Shown here piece after piece: positions 1 to 11,150 of a stretch of 64,000 bases of DNA. The notes under the pieces are model-generated. The model was given only the letters and a program-made list of their open reading frames with translations. It searched no databases and was not told the origin of the DNA. Position 1 is the first letter of the stretch. Each line of letters begins with the position of its first letter. The stretch is taken from the NCBI RefSeq assembly GCF_910596095.1, contig NC_056536.1, forward strand, positions 19,653,791-19,717,790, in the 5' to 3' direction. Origin of the DNA: Thunnus maccoyii (Eukaryota > Chordata > Actinopteri > Scombriformes > Scombridae). The position numbers were made by a program, and so were the translations under genes.

Positions 1-275
1 TAAGAATCTTATGTTTTTCGTTACCTTAGAATGAGCCTTTTATATCTACATAGGGAGCGGATCCTCTTCTACGGAGCCCGCCATGTTGCACCACCACGTT
101 TCTACAGTAGCCCAGAACTAACAAACCAAACACTGGCTCTAGAGAGGACCTTTTGCGTTTTTTGCAAGTTTCATGGCCACTGTATGTTCTCCTACACGCT
201 TGAAAGGGGAGGGGGTTGGTTGCAATCTGCAAGCTAACCACTAGATGCCACTAAATCCTACACACTGCACCTTTA
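1..275 (+). repeat. Dispersed teleost short repeat, cut by window start
   Basis: This stretch matches from memory an interspersed repeat seen many times in percomorph genomes. Its marks are a segment reading 'ctacatagggagcgg', a 'gccatgttgcaccacca' core, and a tail ending 'cctacacactgcaccttta'. Short open frames on both strands cross it (31-237 plus, 26-241 minus); frames like these are often mis-annotated as small proteins. I do not know its transposon class for certain. The window begins inside or just at its 5' end. Confidence 0.7.
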
Positions 276-3200
276 ACAAAAAAGAACAAAAAATCCCTAA
301 ATGTCATAGTATTCATTTCAATTACCTTAAATATGGCAGCCTTACTCTTTGTAATGTACACAGATCTGCAACCTGAACAGCCCCACTGTGTCATATGTAG
401 GTCATTATAGTGCTGCTGGCACAGTAAGGTACACAGGGAGCAGGTCCGACCTATCTCCTGGGGCTGCTGGTCTTATCATCCGCCTGCAGCCACTTATGCT
501 GGGGCAGAGAGGCCTGAGAGAAGAGGTGAGAGAGAGGCACCGAAAATAAAATCTGCAGAGGAAGCTGGAGTCAAAACACATGAAAAGAAGTTCAGTAAGG
601 TCATACAGCAAGTCAACTAAAACATTTTGTCATTACATTTCACTTCATCAACTAAATAATCTCTGTTCACTGACATGACATGATTTCCAAAGAAGGGGTA
701 TGACTGGATACACCTTTTACTATTTAACATATTTTTTCCCATTTCTCTTTTAAATAAACACAGCTACAAACAGTTATTTTTTCCTGACAGTCAATTAAGT
801 CAACAGAATATTGTAAAAAATAAAAAAATAAATAAAATAGAAGATGCTTCTGTGAACTTTGAGTGTTAGTACTGTCTCCTACACACAACACGACGCATCA
901 AGATCTTTTTTGTTCCTGCTCAGGGAAGGGATGAGTTGTCAAACAGCCTCTCACAAACAAGTTACCTTACTGTCTGTTTCAAGCGTCATCACGCAGGAAG
1001 TTTTCTGAGTCAACCTGTCCATTGCCACACCTTGGTCTTTAACTGCAAACAAAATAGCAGTGTTTACAACGTAGGGTTTGGCTGGTAAGAAGCCCTCTGA
1101 AGTTACGCACATGCCTCAGTCAGCTGTGTCAGCCGGGGCAAGGACTCGCATGCTGTTAAACAAGAGCCTCATGTCACATTCATGAATATGAACACACGCA
1201 GGGAGAGAACAGAGGGAGAGAGATACAGCGAGACTGCACTGCTGTGACCTTTCACCCATTTCTCCAACCAGCTTGGGAAACTGTGGGAATCCTGTGAAGT
1301 CAGGCAGCTTCAGTTAAAGCTCTGGCTCAACAATGTAGGGGAGGTAAAAAAAAAGAAGCAGACAATCTAAAACCATAACTTCTTCTCTGTCTGTGTCCTT
1401 GAGAAACCTATTCAAACCTCAGTTATTTATAATTAATCATCAAAAGTATCTTGAATAATATCTATCATGAATCATCAGTTACTGGCATTGCAAGACGTGC
1501 CACAAGAACATGGTGTAACATGTTCCACCAGGCCTGTGACTTGATTAGTTTTAGAACACAAACACAAGCACAGATGCACAAACTGTTCTCGCTAAATGTT
1601 TGTGTTCACTGTGTTGCTGGGTTTTGGATATCATCATCACTGCTAGGTGAATGTGGGTGCTTTTGTACATGTGTGTCTGCGAGAGTTGCCTAGCACCTGG
1701 TAACCGTATAGGCCGAAACCTTATCATCCTGCATTTCGAGAGCTCACACTGTGCTGGACTCCTGCTATCGGCTCTCGCCAGTGAGGTAATAACATGACAA
1801 AGTCTAGCAGAAAAAAAGTATAACTTGCTAAGAAGTCTGTGTGAGACACAGGCTTCTGGGGACACAACCCTGTAAGGTGCGGTTTGTTTGTTTTCATTTG
1901 CTTTCATTTGCATTCAGGACGTCCACCCACACAGGTCTGATCAAACATAACATGACATAACCTGAGTGCAATGCTGAAACAAAAAATTGTAATTACATGT
2001 TCTAATGCTAAAGTATGCTTTACACCCAGAATCTCCCTCTGTTAATCCCTATTAGCTACACTTTAATGAAAGTGTACAGTAGACTTTCCTCAATATAATA
2101 TAGTCAGATCACAGGTAGATCTACAACTACAGTATCTCCTTGACCACTGGCTGAGTAAGTTAACTGTTCCTGGGCCACAAACAATTGGCATGTCACACAA
2201 GAATATCACTAAAGCTTTTTTTTGGTATATAAGGCAAATATACAAAAACTTAATTTTTGAACATGTACATATAAAAGAATCAGGAAAAAAATGTCCAAGA
2301 GGAGACGCACCAGGACTTTTACCCAACATTAATAAACACACTACATGCACAATTCTGTCATTACCCAGGTCAAACTATAAGATTGGCCTCAAGTTTGACC
2401 TGGTTCCAGTTGGATCATCATGATGTCTCCTACTGGGCTGAGTTGTAGTTGGAAAGGACATAGGAATCCAAAACCCTCACACACTACAGAGTAATGTGCA
2501 AAGACTGTCCGATTCTGTGCATATCATAAACATCTTGGAAACCAACCTGTAATTCTAGTTTTGTGTTAGTTGTTACTTTTTATTCAGTAAGACTTAAGGA
2601 CTTCACGTTTCTGACCAGTAGTAGTCTTTCTTTTATATGTTTGTTTGTTCTCTTGTTCATGGATTAATAATTTTTTTTTTTTTTAAAAGATCTTTTAAAC
2701 CAGTGGTCATGGTCAGACTTTGGCGATATTAAAGCTATAAATAGTGTGCTGTCTTTACTGAAGCTATTATCCGCTCTACAATAAGGTCTGTCAGCATCCA
2801 GGTGCATACATGTAACACATGCATATGTGGACATAAACACTCACTCATACATGTATGCATGAACACAAACAAGCTGTGAGGTTTGGCTACTAAATCAATA
2901 ACGTACACTTGCGGATTATGCATAAATACTCTGTAGACTTCATACGAACACAACAAAAGATGATTTTTCACCTAGAGCGCATGCATAAACACACGCACAC
3001 ACAGTTATGTCAATGTGTCACCAGTTTACACAATCTGCAATCATAAAAGGCATTGAGTATCCTCAAAGCTTCACAGACTGCAGAGTGTAAAAGTGACCAC
3101 AAGGGGCTTCCACAAAAACCTCTGCACAGTTCATTGGTTACTCAAATACTGCATTCAGAAAAAGCGCATCTGATTGGCTGGTAAGTGTTGAGTGGCACAT

Positions 3201-3880
3201 GGAGGTCCTCCCCACCAAGGCAAGTGAAAAGAAGGATGTTGAGGGGGAGGGGAAAGAGGTCTATTTACAAATGAAATTTAAAGTAACATCACCAGCATCA
3301 CTGGATAGGGAAAGTTAACCTTGTTTATGGACTGGGACTGTTTAATAATTTGCATATTCAAGGTTTGCATGAGCATTTGCTCCTGTAAATGATCAATTTT
3401 ATAACTGTATAACACAAGAGGTTGCTCTGTGTCTTTCGTGCTGGACACCATCCAGGGCCTGACTGAGATTAAAAAGTATAGTGAAAATGATGCAAACATT
3501 TAAAAATAAATATCCACAGAGTAATAAATGCGGGGAGGTGATACAACAGGTTAGCTGCAACAGCTTCAGCTTTGTGCTCTTTTTTCTGCAGGTGAATTTA
3601 CCAAGTTGACAATTTAATCACTTTGCTTTCAACAGATCCTCATCTTTCCTTGTTTAGAAAGGCCTTGAATTTGGAGCTGTGTGAGCACGGACTCAGGATC
3701 AGTTTACCATCCCCCAGCCGTGACTTAAGCCAGCTGTGACGAGTGTAAGCAGTCGCTGATCACGGATCAGTCTCTGAGTTGAAGTCACCATTTCCATCTG
3801 GGTGCAGGTTGACAGCGCCTCTCTCCCAGCCCCCCTACCCTGTTACCTAGAGGCCCGGCTTGTGGCTTGTGTAATATTCT
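276..3880. other. Intergenic DNA upstream of tp53inp2, no gene seen
   Basis: AT-rich sequence with no exon that I can support. The short open frames here (for example 1551-1913 minus and 2735-2971 minus) have no splice context and no recognisable protein similarity. A T-run lies near 2670-2684. The last part, from about 3700, becomes richer in G and C and leads into the likely tp53inp2 promoter. Confidence 0.6.
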
Positions 3881-3965
3881 GATTGGCTGGTTTGACTGGT
3901 GTAGGCGGGGAAAGGGGCGTGTCCGAGAGTATTGTGATCTCACAATCAGCTGTTTTGTACGCTCT
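3840..3965 (+). promoter_or_regulatory. tp53inp2: Candidate tp53inp2 core promoter
   Basis: The segment carries an inverted CCAAT box (gattggct, about 3880-3887) and two GC-rich boxes (aggcgggg and ggggcgtg, about 3903-3920). It sits directly in front of a stretch that ends in a good splice donor at 4254/4255. There is no clear TATA box. The assignment rests on position and motif content only; the start of transcription is not visible from the sequence. Confidence 0.4.
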
Positions 3966-4254
3966 ACATTCTGATCCGAGGATCAGCTGGAGGCAGCAAT
4001 AAACAGAAGGAAAATCTGCAGCGGAAAAAAAATAGAGGAGAGGAAGGGAAAAAAAGCTGCAGATGTTATGATCTGAAACATTAGTGTAACATTTTTACAC
4101 GAAGCCCTTCTTCTAAGAAGAAAGCCTTTTATTTTTATATCATGGTGTTTTAACTACCTCACTTTAAAGGCTATCTAAAGCTATGCTTTAAGAATTGTTG
4201 TCGTTTCTACTGTGTGTGATCTCGTTTACAACTTCAATAATATTGCAAAGGCAG
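3960..4254 (+). other. tp53inp2: Putative 5' non-coding exon 1 of tp53inp2
   Basis: The sequence ends in AAAGGCAG followed by GTAAGC, a strong donor. The next good acceptor on this strand that leads into the coding exon is CTGCAG at 7684-7689. The 5' end is only approximate. No coding frame is claimed here. A conserved non-coding first exon is usual for this gene family, but the assignment is inferred. Confidence 0.4.
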
Positions 4255-7200
4255 GTAAGCTATTCTTTACTTTGCTTTCAAAATTTTGATTCTTGGTGTG
4301 TTTTTTGTGTCTCAACTATGTGCTCTCAAGAGGTATCAAACTGCATCTGTCTCTGCCAGAGAAGCTGCTGCATTCCTCACAGGCTTATCTACAGAAAATA
4401 TCCATCAGATAGCAGCCATCATAAAAATCATAGTACATGTATTGTTACGGAATTACATCGCTTTGTGTGTCACCGGCTTAATACATGGGTTATCTTTGTT
4501 TGTTGTAATTGGTAATGACCTATTATTAGGTCATGAATAGATGGTGAAAGCAGAAATAGCAGGCCGATCCAAAGAGCTTAATTAGGTCGATTCGACGTCC
4601 TATATTCCGAAAAATGACACCAGCCTGCATACGTATACATATATTTATCCTACAGGCGGCCAGCAGCCGTTGTTGTGCAAATTGCACCAAATGCTGATGT
4701 GGAGTCAAGTCGATGGCGGATGTTGATGTTTTTCTGGGAGGCGGACCTTAATAGCCTAGTCGTTTTCTGCAAATATAGCCATGTATGTTGTTCTGTTAAA
4801 TAACAGTTTTATTGTATTGTCAGTAGCCAATCCAGTCGATGTGTTTCGTGCCGAGTCGCTTCAGCCACAACTGTCATTGCTTTGACCCTTCAGCTGTAGG
4901 GCTTATACGGATAATTCATGTTTAACCTGGATATCCTGCAGAAAGTCTTGTGCTATCTCCGCTGTCGACACTCTGAGGTCGACTTTGATGCTTTATTTCC
5001 CTACACAATCTCAGGATGTCTTTGCGTATCTGAAATGTAAACATTGTTGCTGTGAGCTTTTTTTTTCATGTTAGGGGATTCAACGACGATAACCGTCGAC
5101 CATAGCAACCAGTCACATAGACCTTTTTTTCGGCAAAGTGTCTTAAAATGCAGAATAGACATAACAACCTATATAGACCTCATATACATAATAATATCTT
5201 ACATTTTCGTTGTTTTTTTTTTTTGCTATTCAAACCCTTTTTTTTCCTCCGGTCGCCAATTAGACTGGAGCCTCTCCGCCAGCGTCAATGACGAAGGCGT
5301 GACGTCACAGGCGTCTTGTTTTTATTTCGCGAGTCTCCTCCTCCCCCATCCCTCCCTGCTCCTCCTACTTTTTTTTTTCTTTCTTTTTTTTGGCCCAGTG
5401 TCAAAAGAAAGATCCATATTTCAAGGTCCTTTTTAAAAACATATATTTTAGGACGTGCATTTATGCGTACAAAATATTATTTATCATGTGACATTTGAAT
5501 TAAAACACGAAATAAGGACTGTCATGCTCATGACCTTGTAAGGATACAGCAATCTCTCCCTGCTGTAGTGTGTAGCCTATACTATGTATTGTGTTGTAGT
5601 TTAGGTGTAGTATTGCTAAGATATTGGGAACTCTGCTTATTTATTACATCTCAGTATATTAGTTTGTTTACACTTGTTTACAGGGGCAATGCTCAATAAT
5701 CAACAGAAAAAAACTGTTAAATCAATCAAAGTTAGAGCTGCTAATTTACACCTGTTGTCCTGGGCTAGATGTTAAAAAGGCACCCTAAAATAGAATAAAA
5801 CTATATGTCTTATAAAATCAATGTATACAACATAATTAATATGCACAAGATAGTTTAATACATATCCACAAATAATTAATGCCACTGCATAACAGGTGGT
5901 AGTTAGTAACAATCCATTAAGTAAGGACAAATAGGGGGAAAAAACATGCAACAAAATGAGTAGCAGAGATTGAGAAAGCCAGAACAAGACAGGCCAGACT
6001 TATATTATTATAACAACATTGTCTTGGCTACAGTTTTTCAGGTAAATTCCGTATATTTATCCATCTCTTGTGTAATAGATTGAACTTACATCCATAAAAA
6101 TGTTTCAGTGATAATGGCTGATGAGTTCACAGGTAATACTTCTATACAACTTGGAGCTGCTCTCCTCCTGATATAAGCCATATCAGCTACAGTTATTTGC
6201 ACTCTATTGGCAGTAACAATAGCTATATTTACACCACTCAGATAGCCCTGAATTAGTTTGCACAGCTACCAAACTGATACAATGATTATATCAGGGAAAT
6301 GTTACTTGCATTACATGTTCAGTGTGTGTATTTTGCGGACGTCTGCTGCACCTTATGCAAAGCACCACCTTGGCCTTCTTGCTAAAATTTTGTTTATCTG
6401 CATTTATATGTCACATAGTCTCATGACTAAAGTTTCTATTAGCCCAGGAATGCACTAAAAACAATCCCAGTGTTGAGGATAAATACTGCAGCACCTCAGT
6501 TCAGACCTAGTTCATAGTTTTTTCTTGGATTTCCTCTGCAAATTCCCCGCAATATAACAACCATGGACCTTTTTATTTAATTGACTGGATAGAAATTTTA
6601 ACACATGACCTAGAAACTGTCAAAATTAATCTATACAGCCTCAAGTCTTTAAAAAAATACAGATGAGATTCTGCTGTCCAGTTCTCATAATGATTTTTAG
6701 GAAACGGCTCATATTTGTTTAAAATGATCATTATTCCATCTTACATAAGGACAATGCACTGTATGGTTTTGGTTATGCTCCTGGTCACAATGGTGATTCT
6801 CCAAATAAGGGAAGAAAGTGTCAGCTTCCTAACAAGCATCCATGCATATCTCCTTTCAAGCCACATAGTCAGAGACAGATATTGCCCCCAGGAGCTTGTG
6901 TGGAGACCAAAACAGAGCTTAAAGGAGAGTAAATATTGACTTACACACATCAAGTGGCCAGAAACATGATTGAAAAATTAATGCTATGTTGTTTTGTGCT
7001 GGGTGTGTAAATATGCAAGTGAGTGCTAACACATTCGCCATATCGTTATAAGACAACATGTCAATGTTGTGTTTGCAGGATTTTGCACCGCCCCCAGGTG
7101 GTCAAAAAAATCTATTAATACAGGTTTTTTAAAAATGACATTTTTGTTTTTCCAGCCAAGATTTAAATTTTGAGATACAAAGTGTTTGTTCATCCATAAT

Positions 7201-7689
7201 ATGTAAATTGGTAAAACATGTGCCCACTTAGCACATCATCAGTGCTATTGAATCATTTAAATTATAACTGGGAAATGTGTTGCTTCATCTAAATTGACCT
7301 TAAGATTCCCAGCTAGTCTAATCAGCAAGCTGTCCAGCAATGTTAGTGTAGAAACTCATGAAATAAACAGAAAACAGAAAAAAGCAGTTTCTGTTTTAGT
7401 GACACATTGTTTGTATTAACCTGTCATTACAACACAGGCCAAGATGCTTTGAGGGTTTTCGTTCAGTCCAAAGAATAGTTCCAGCTTCTTGTAATGTGTC
7501 TCAGAATAACCCAGAGAAAGCTCTTACCACACACATTGCTTACTCACCGTGCTTATCTAATGCTCCCTGACTAAGCAATAGGAAATTACCCACTCCATTC
7601 TCTTTTTTTAGATGTCTTTTTTAAGAAAAAATGTGTTGACAGTGAATCCCATTATCTTATAAATTTCCTCTCTCTCCCTATCTCTGCAG
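4255..7689 (+). other. tp53inp2: Intron 1 of tp53inp2
   Basis: About 3.4 kb without a supportable exon. It holds a perfect cAMP-response element (TGACGTCA, 5300-5307) within a CG-containing stretch at about 5250-5330, several T-runs around 5211-5225 and 5370-5390, and otherwise AT-rich DNA. The intron ends in a pyrimidine-rich tract and CTGCAG. Confidence 0.45.
5240..5330 (+). promoter_or_regulatory. CRE-containing GC-richer patch in tp53inp2 intron 1
   Basis: A full palindromic CRE, TGACGTCA at 5300-5307, lies beside a CCAAT-like box (gccaatta, about 5254) and several CpGs, in a setting that is otherwise CpG-poor. This is compatible with a CREB-responsive enhancer or an alternative promoter. 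Motif match only. Confidence 0.35.
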
Positions 7690-7939
7690 GCCTTTGCTCC
7701 AAACCAAGTGAAACCTTACATTTGCACTACAGAAGCCCGCCCACTCCTGTTTGTCAAAACCGAGATCCAGCAAAGGGCTTCAAGTGAAAAAAAAGAGACT
7801 TCCGAAAAATCAGACAAAGAATTGCATAAAACAGCAACAAGCGAAACATAAATAAAAATTTCAAAGGCAGCTAAAGCTTTTTTTTTTTGTGAACGACAAA
7901 AAACACCCCAGTTTTCAACACCTGACAATACAAGCAGTC
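7690..7939 (+). other. tp53inp2: 5'UTR part of tp53inp2 exon 2
   Basis: The segment follows a CTGCAG acceptor and runs to the start codon. I see no ATG in these 250 bases, so ribosomes would meet the MFQRL start first. A T-run lies at 7878-7889. Confidence 0.6.
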
Positions 7940-9763
7940 ATGTTTCAACGTCTGAGCAACTTGTTGTTTGGGGAGGTAGAAGAGGTGGCAGCTGAGCTGA
8001 AGGGACCCAACCCCTGTGTGACGGAGGCCGATGAGGAGGGATGGATGCTCGTCAACTTGCCTGGTGAGTCACATCCGAGGGAGTGCAGGGTTGGATTGGA
8101 GGGGTTGATGTGGCGTTTAGGAACCACACCAAATGGGAAAACTATCAAGTTGTGTTTAATGTTGAAAGATTTAGGTAGCTGAGAAATATCTCTGTCCTCT
8201 CTTGCATGATACTGTGATGACTAATGTTTGAAGTGTAGAAGTAATGATGGGGGATGATGGGGTGGGGTGAAGAATCAGTCAGGGCGTGGCGCAACTACAC
8301 TGGTGCTTACCCATATGGCTGCCATACCATAGGTGTTGTCTGTCAGAGGATGGAAACACATAATTCTCTGTCAACATACATCTCCTTCCTCTTTGTTTAT
8401 GATCTCAATCATGACAAAGGTGATTACTGAGTATGAAAATTTGCTTTGGTGCGTGTTCATAAGCCAACCAAACAACAAGAGCAACATGAAAATACCTCTC
8501 AGAAGAGTCAAGAGAAACATTATGTCACTGACATAATCATAACCTTAGAGGGTCAACACAACTAATGATGTGACTCTTTTATGTTTTGTGTTTCCTTACC
8601 CCCTCTTCTTCCCCTCCTCTAATTATTTTAAACACCCCCTACATTCCCCACGCTGGTATGTGTGCGCGTGCGTATGTGATCCCTTCAAAAATCCCCCCCT
8701 CAACCCGCATGGCTTTTTGAAAATCTACCACATTTGCATCATTTTTGCAACATCCCCTTCCCACCTTAAACATATGTCTTTATTGGCTATCCCATCCCTG
8801 ATCTCATTGCTGCCATGTGCTCAGAAGAATCTGAGTGCATGATGCAAGCTGAGGATGAGACGGGAGCCCCACTTATTGTACATTCATTCCCAGACAGTAA
8901 CCAATCAAACCATCAAGACACACTAACACGGACTGAATGCCCGGCTCCAGTTCCCCACCCGCCTCACAAGCGCCGTAGGACACATAAAGGTCGGGCACGA
9001 GGTGCGGTAGTATCATCAGACCCCATGTCTTGTCCCAGCGCTAGCCCATCAGACTTGGGTGCCACTACACCCGTGACCCTGCCGAGACGGGCCAGACTGT
9101 CCACGCCCTCCTCCATGCTGTCAATGTCCCCTGGCTCTGGGAGTGAGTGTGGGGGCAGTGGGGGTAGCAGTAGGGCAGGCTCAGAGAGAGGCTGCATGGA
9201 TGAGAGCTGGTTTGTCACCCCTCCCCCCTGTTTCACTGCAGAGGGAGCCACAGCAGAGGCCAGCCCGATGGAGGACCTGCTCATCGAGCACCCCAGTATG
9301 TCCGTGTATGTCTCCCCGAACAACCTGTCCATGGTCTCCAACAGCAACCTTTCTGTGGTGGGAGAGGAAAGTATCGTGAGCCTGGCAAGCAGTGTGAGGT
9401 AAGAATCAGCAATATTTATTCAAGCCACACTTCACCTTCACTTCCTGTTTTCAGCATCAGCATAACCGTCATTTTTCTTTTCTCTCTTGCTGCAGCAGAG
9501 TGGCTGAACCAGCTGCTGCTCCCGCTACCCGCAGCACTATGCCCACCAGGGTGAGCCGTGGAGCAGCTGCCCAGGCCGGAGCTCTGGCCAAGGTCACCCA
9601 AGTGGCCAGGGTCCAGCGTGGCAAAGCCCGCATCGAGAGGCGCCATCTGGGCCGCAACCGCATCCAACGCCAAAACCGCACCAGGGAGCAGGTTCCTCGC
9701 CACGCAGCCCATGCCAGAAACACCTTCCTCCACCAGCCCAGCAAGCGTAACTTCTGCCACTAA
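7940..9763 (+). CDS. tp53inp2: Tumor protein p53-inducible nuclear protein 2 (DOR)
   Basis: Coding exons are 7940-8063, 8825-9398 and 9496-9763 (phases 1 and 2), giving 321 aa. The start is the first ATG of the exon and opens MFQRLSNLLFGE, the family N-terminus. Visible in order: an LC3-interacting motif W35-M-L-V38 in an acidic setting, a Ser-rich insert with a basic cluster KRRRTHKGRAR (90-100), the hallmark MDESWFVTPPPCFTAEG (from 166), SPMEDLLIEHPSMSVYV (188-204), and a basic C-terminus ending QPSKRNFCH. The family shuttles between nucleus and autophagosomes, binds Atg8 proteins and nuclear hormone receptors, and promotes autophagy. The protein is longer than mammalian TP53INP2 (220 aa from memory) because of the insert at about 42-165. 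Linkage to ggt7 and ncoa6 favours INP2 over INP1. The 5' leader (7690-7939) has no upstream ATG. Confidence 0.93.
8064..8824 (+). other. tp53inp2: Intron 2 of tp53inp2
   Basis: The donor is CTG/GTGAGT at 8063/8064. The acceptor is TGCTCAG at 8818-8824, chosen because it restores the frame (phase 1: G plus AA gives Glu). The tract before the acceptor is only moderately pyrimidine-rich. No other feature is seen. Confidence 0.65.
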
Positions 9764-11150
9764 ACTCCCAAGCAACCAGGGGCCATCGTTTACTCTGAGG
9801 GCATTAGTAGTGCATAGTCAACTCCAAGACACACACGATTACATGTATTCACCCGCAGCATATTTGCTTTCATTTCTGCACAGTATATCATATTACACAC
9901 AGATACCAGTAGCCTGAGCTTTTCTGTTTTGGTTTATACACAAACTGATTCCACCTGGTAGTTTTATGCCCCATTCTGCTGTTATGAACCAAGCCTCCAC
10001 CTCCAAGTAGATCTGAGTAGAACCTTACATACTTATTGTCCATTGCAGTATCCAAACAACTAAAAAAAAAAAGTCTTCAGAATATTTATACAGGTTATAC
10101 TTAGTAACAATAATATCTGAAAAACAACAAAAATGTTTAGCTCTATTAATTTTTTCTCCTATAGTAGTAAAATATTCTCCTTTCTTTCACTCTTCCTTGA
10201 GGCATGTTTTGTATTAATTCAACCATTAAATCCATTGAAATATTTTAATATTTAAAATACTCAAAATTGGAGATAATAATTTGAAATTTAAATAACAAAG
10301 TGGACTTTAGTCTAATTGGAGAAACAGACTTTTGTTTGGTGGAAACCATGCTAGGCAGAGACATGTTAGCATCTTTACAGAGAAAACAACTCATCTCTCC
10401 TATGATTTATATTAAAGAGGATTGTATCCAAATGTAACTTTATTTTTGTTCAGAAAAGGTGGAAGGATATACCGTGTGTGATAACATTGAGAAAAAAATC
10501 ACTAGACATTGTTTTCTCCAGTTTTGTTCACCTGAGTCAAAAAGAGGAAGGTAACGAAATGTGGGGCAGCCCATTTCATCACAGGAAACACATGTTGTCA
10601 CTTTGTGAAGGATAAGAGCAAGTAGACGATGGTGAGAGGATGAGCAAAACAGACTAAAGAGTAAAATAACTGAATTAGAACTAGATAGTATTAAAAGAAA
10701 TGTGATTAACACGAAATGCTGGTAGGAAAGTGTAATGTAACCCTCTGAGCAGCCTGTGAGTGAGCTTTAAACATTTATTAACTTTATTAAAGAGCATTTA
10801 GACTGTGCCCTTTTGCATATCTCAAATGTTTTTCTCTGGACAGTGAAATAAGGTAGCCTCTTTTTGTTAACATGAATATAGTTGTTATTGATATTAACAA
10901 GGATTATGAATGTAGTTAAAGGATAAAGGTGCCTTTGGGTTACAGGGTATGGCAGGATATAGTAAGTGTAGAGCGGTATTGATGGTAACTCTTTATTTTG
11001 TTTTGTTACATTGTTTTCTGCTATATATTGTAACATTATTTTACAGTCTTTCACTCTGCATGGTTCCACCAGAAAGCCTGTTTCTGATTGACGAAAAGAA
11101 AGTACACGTTTGGCTTTTAAAGCCAATAAAGTAGAAGATAAAAAATCACT
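9764..11150 (+). other. tp53inp2: 3'UTR of tp53inp2
   Basis: AT-rich sequence follows the TAA at 9761-9763. A canonical AATAAA lies at 11125-11130 and would end a 3'UTR of about 1.4 kb. A longer transcript reaching about 11.8 kb cannot be excluded, since the sequence remains AT-rich and UTR-like. Confidence 0.5.
11125..11130 (+). promoter_or_regulatory. tp53inp2: Polyadenylation signal, tp53inp2
   Basis: AATAAA in the context agccAATAAAgtag, about 1.36 kb after the stop codon. It is a canonical hexamer on the right strand. Confidence 0.45.

Noticed and set aside
1551-1913. A 120-codon minus-strand frame upstream of tp53inp2
   Set aside because: No similarity that I recognise, no splice sites that extend it, and no supportive composition.
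7940-9763. tp53inp1 as the identity of the first gene
   Set aside because: Paralogues share the MDESWF and EDLLIEHPSMSVY blocks, but linkage to ggt7 and ncoa6 fits tp53inp2, and the W35/V38 LIR spacing fits too.
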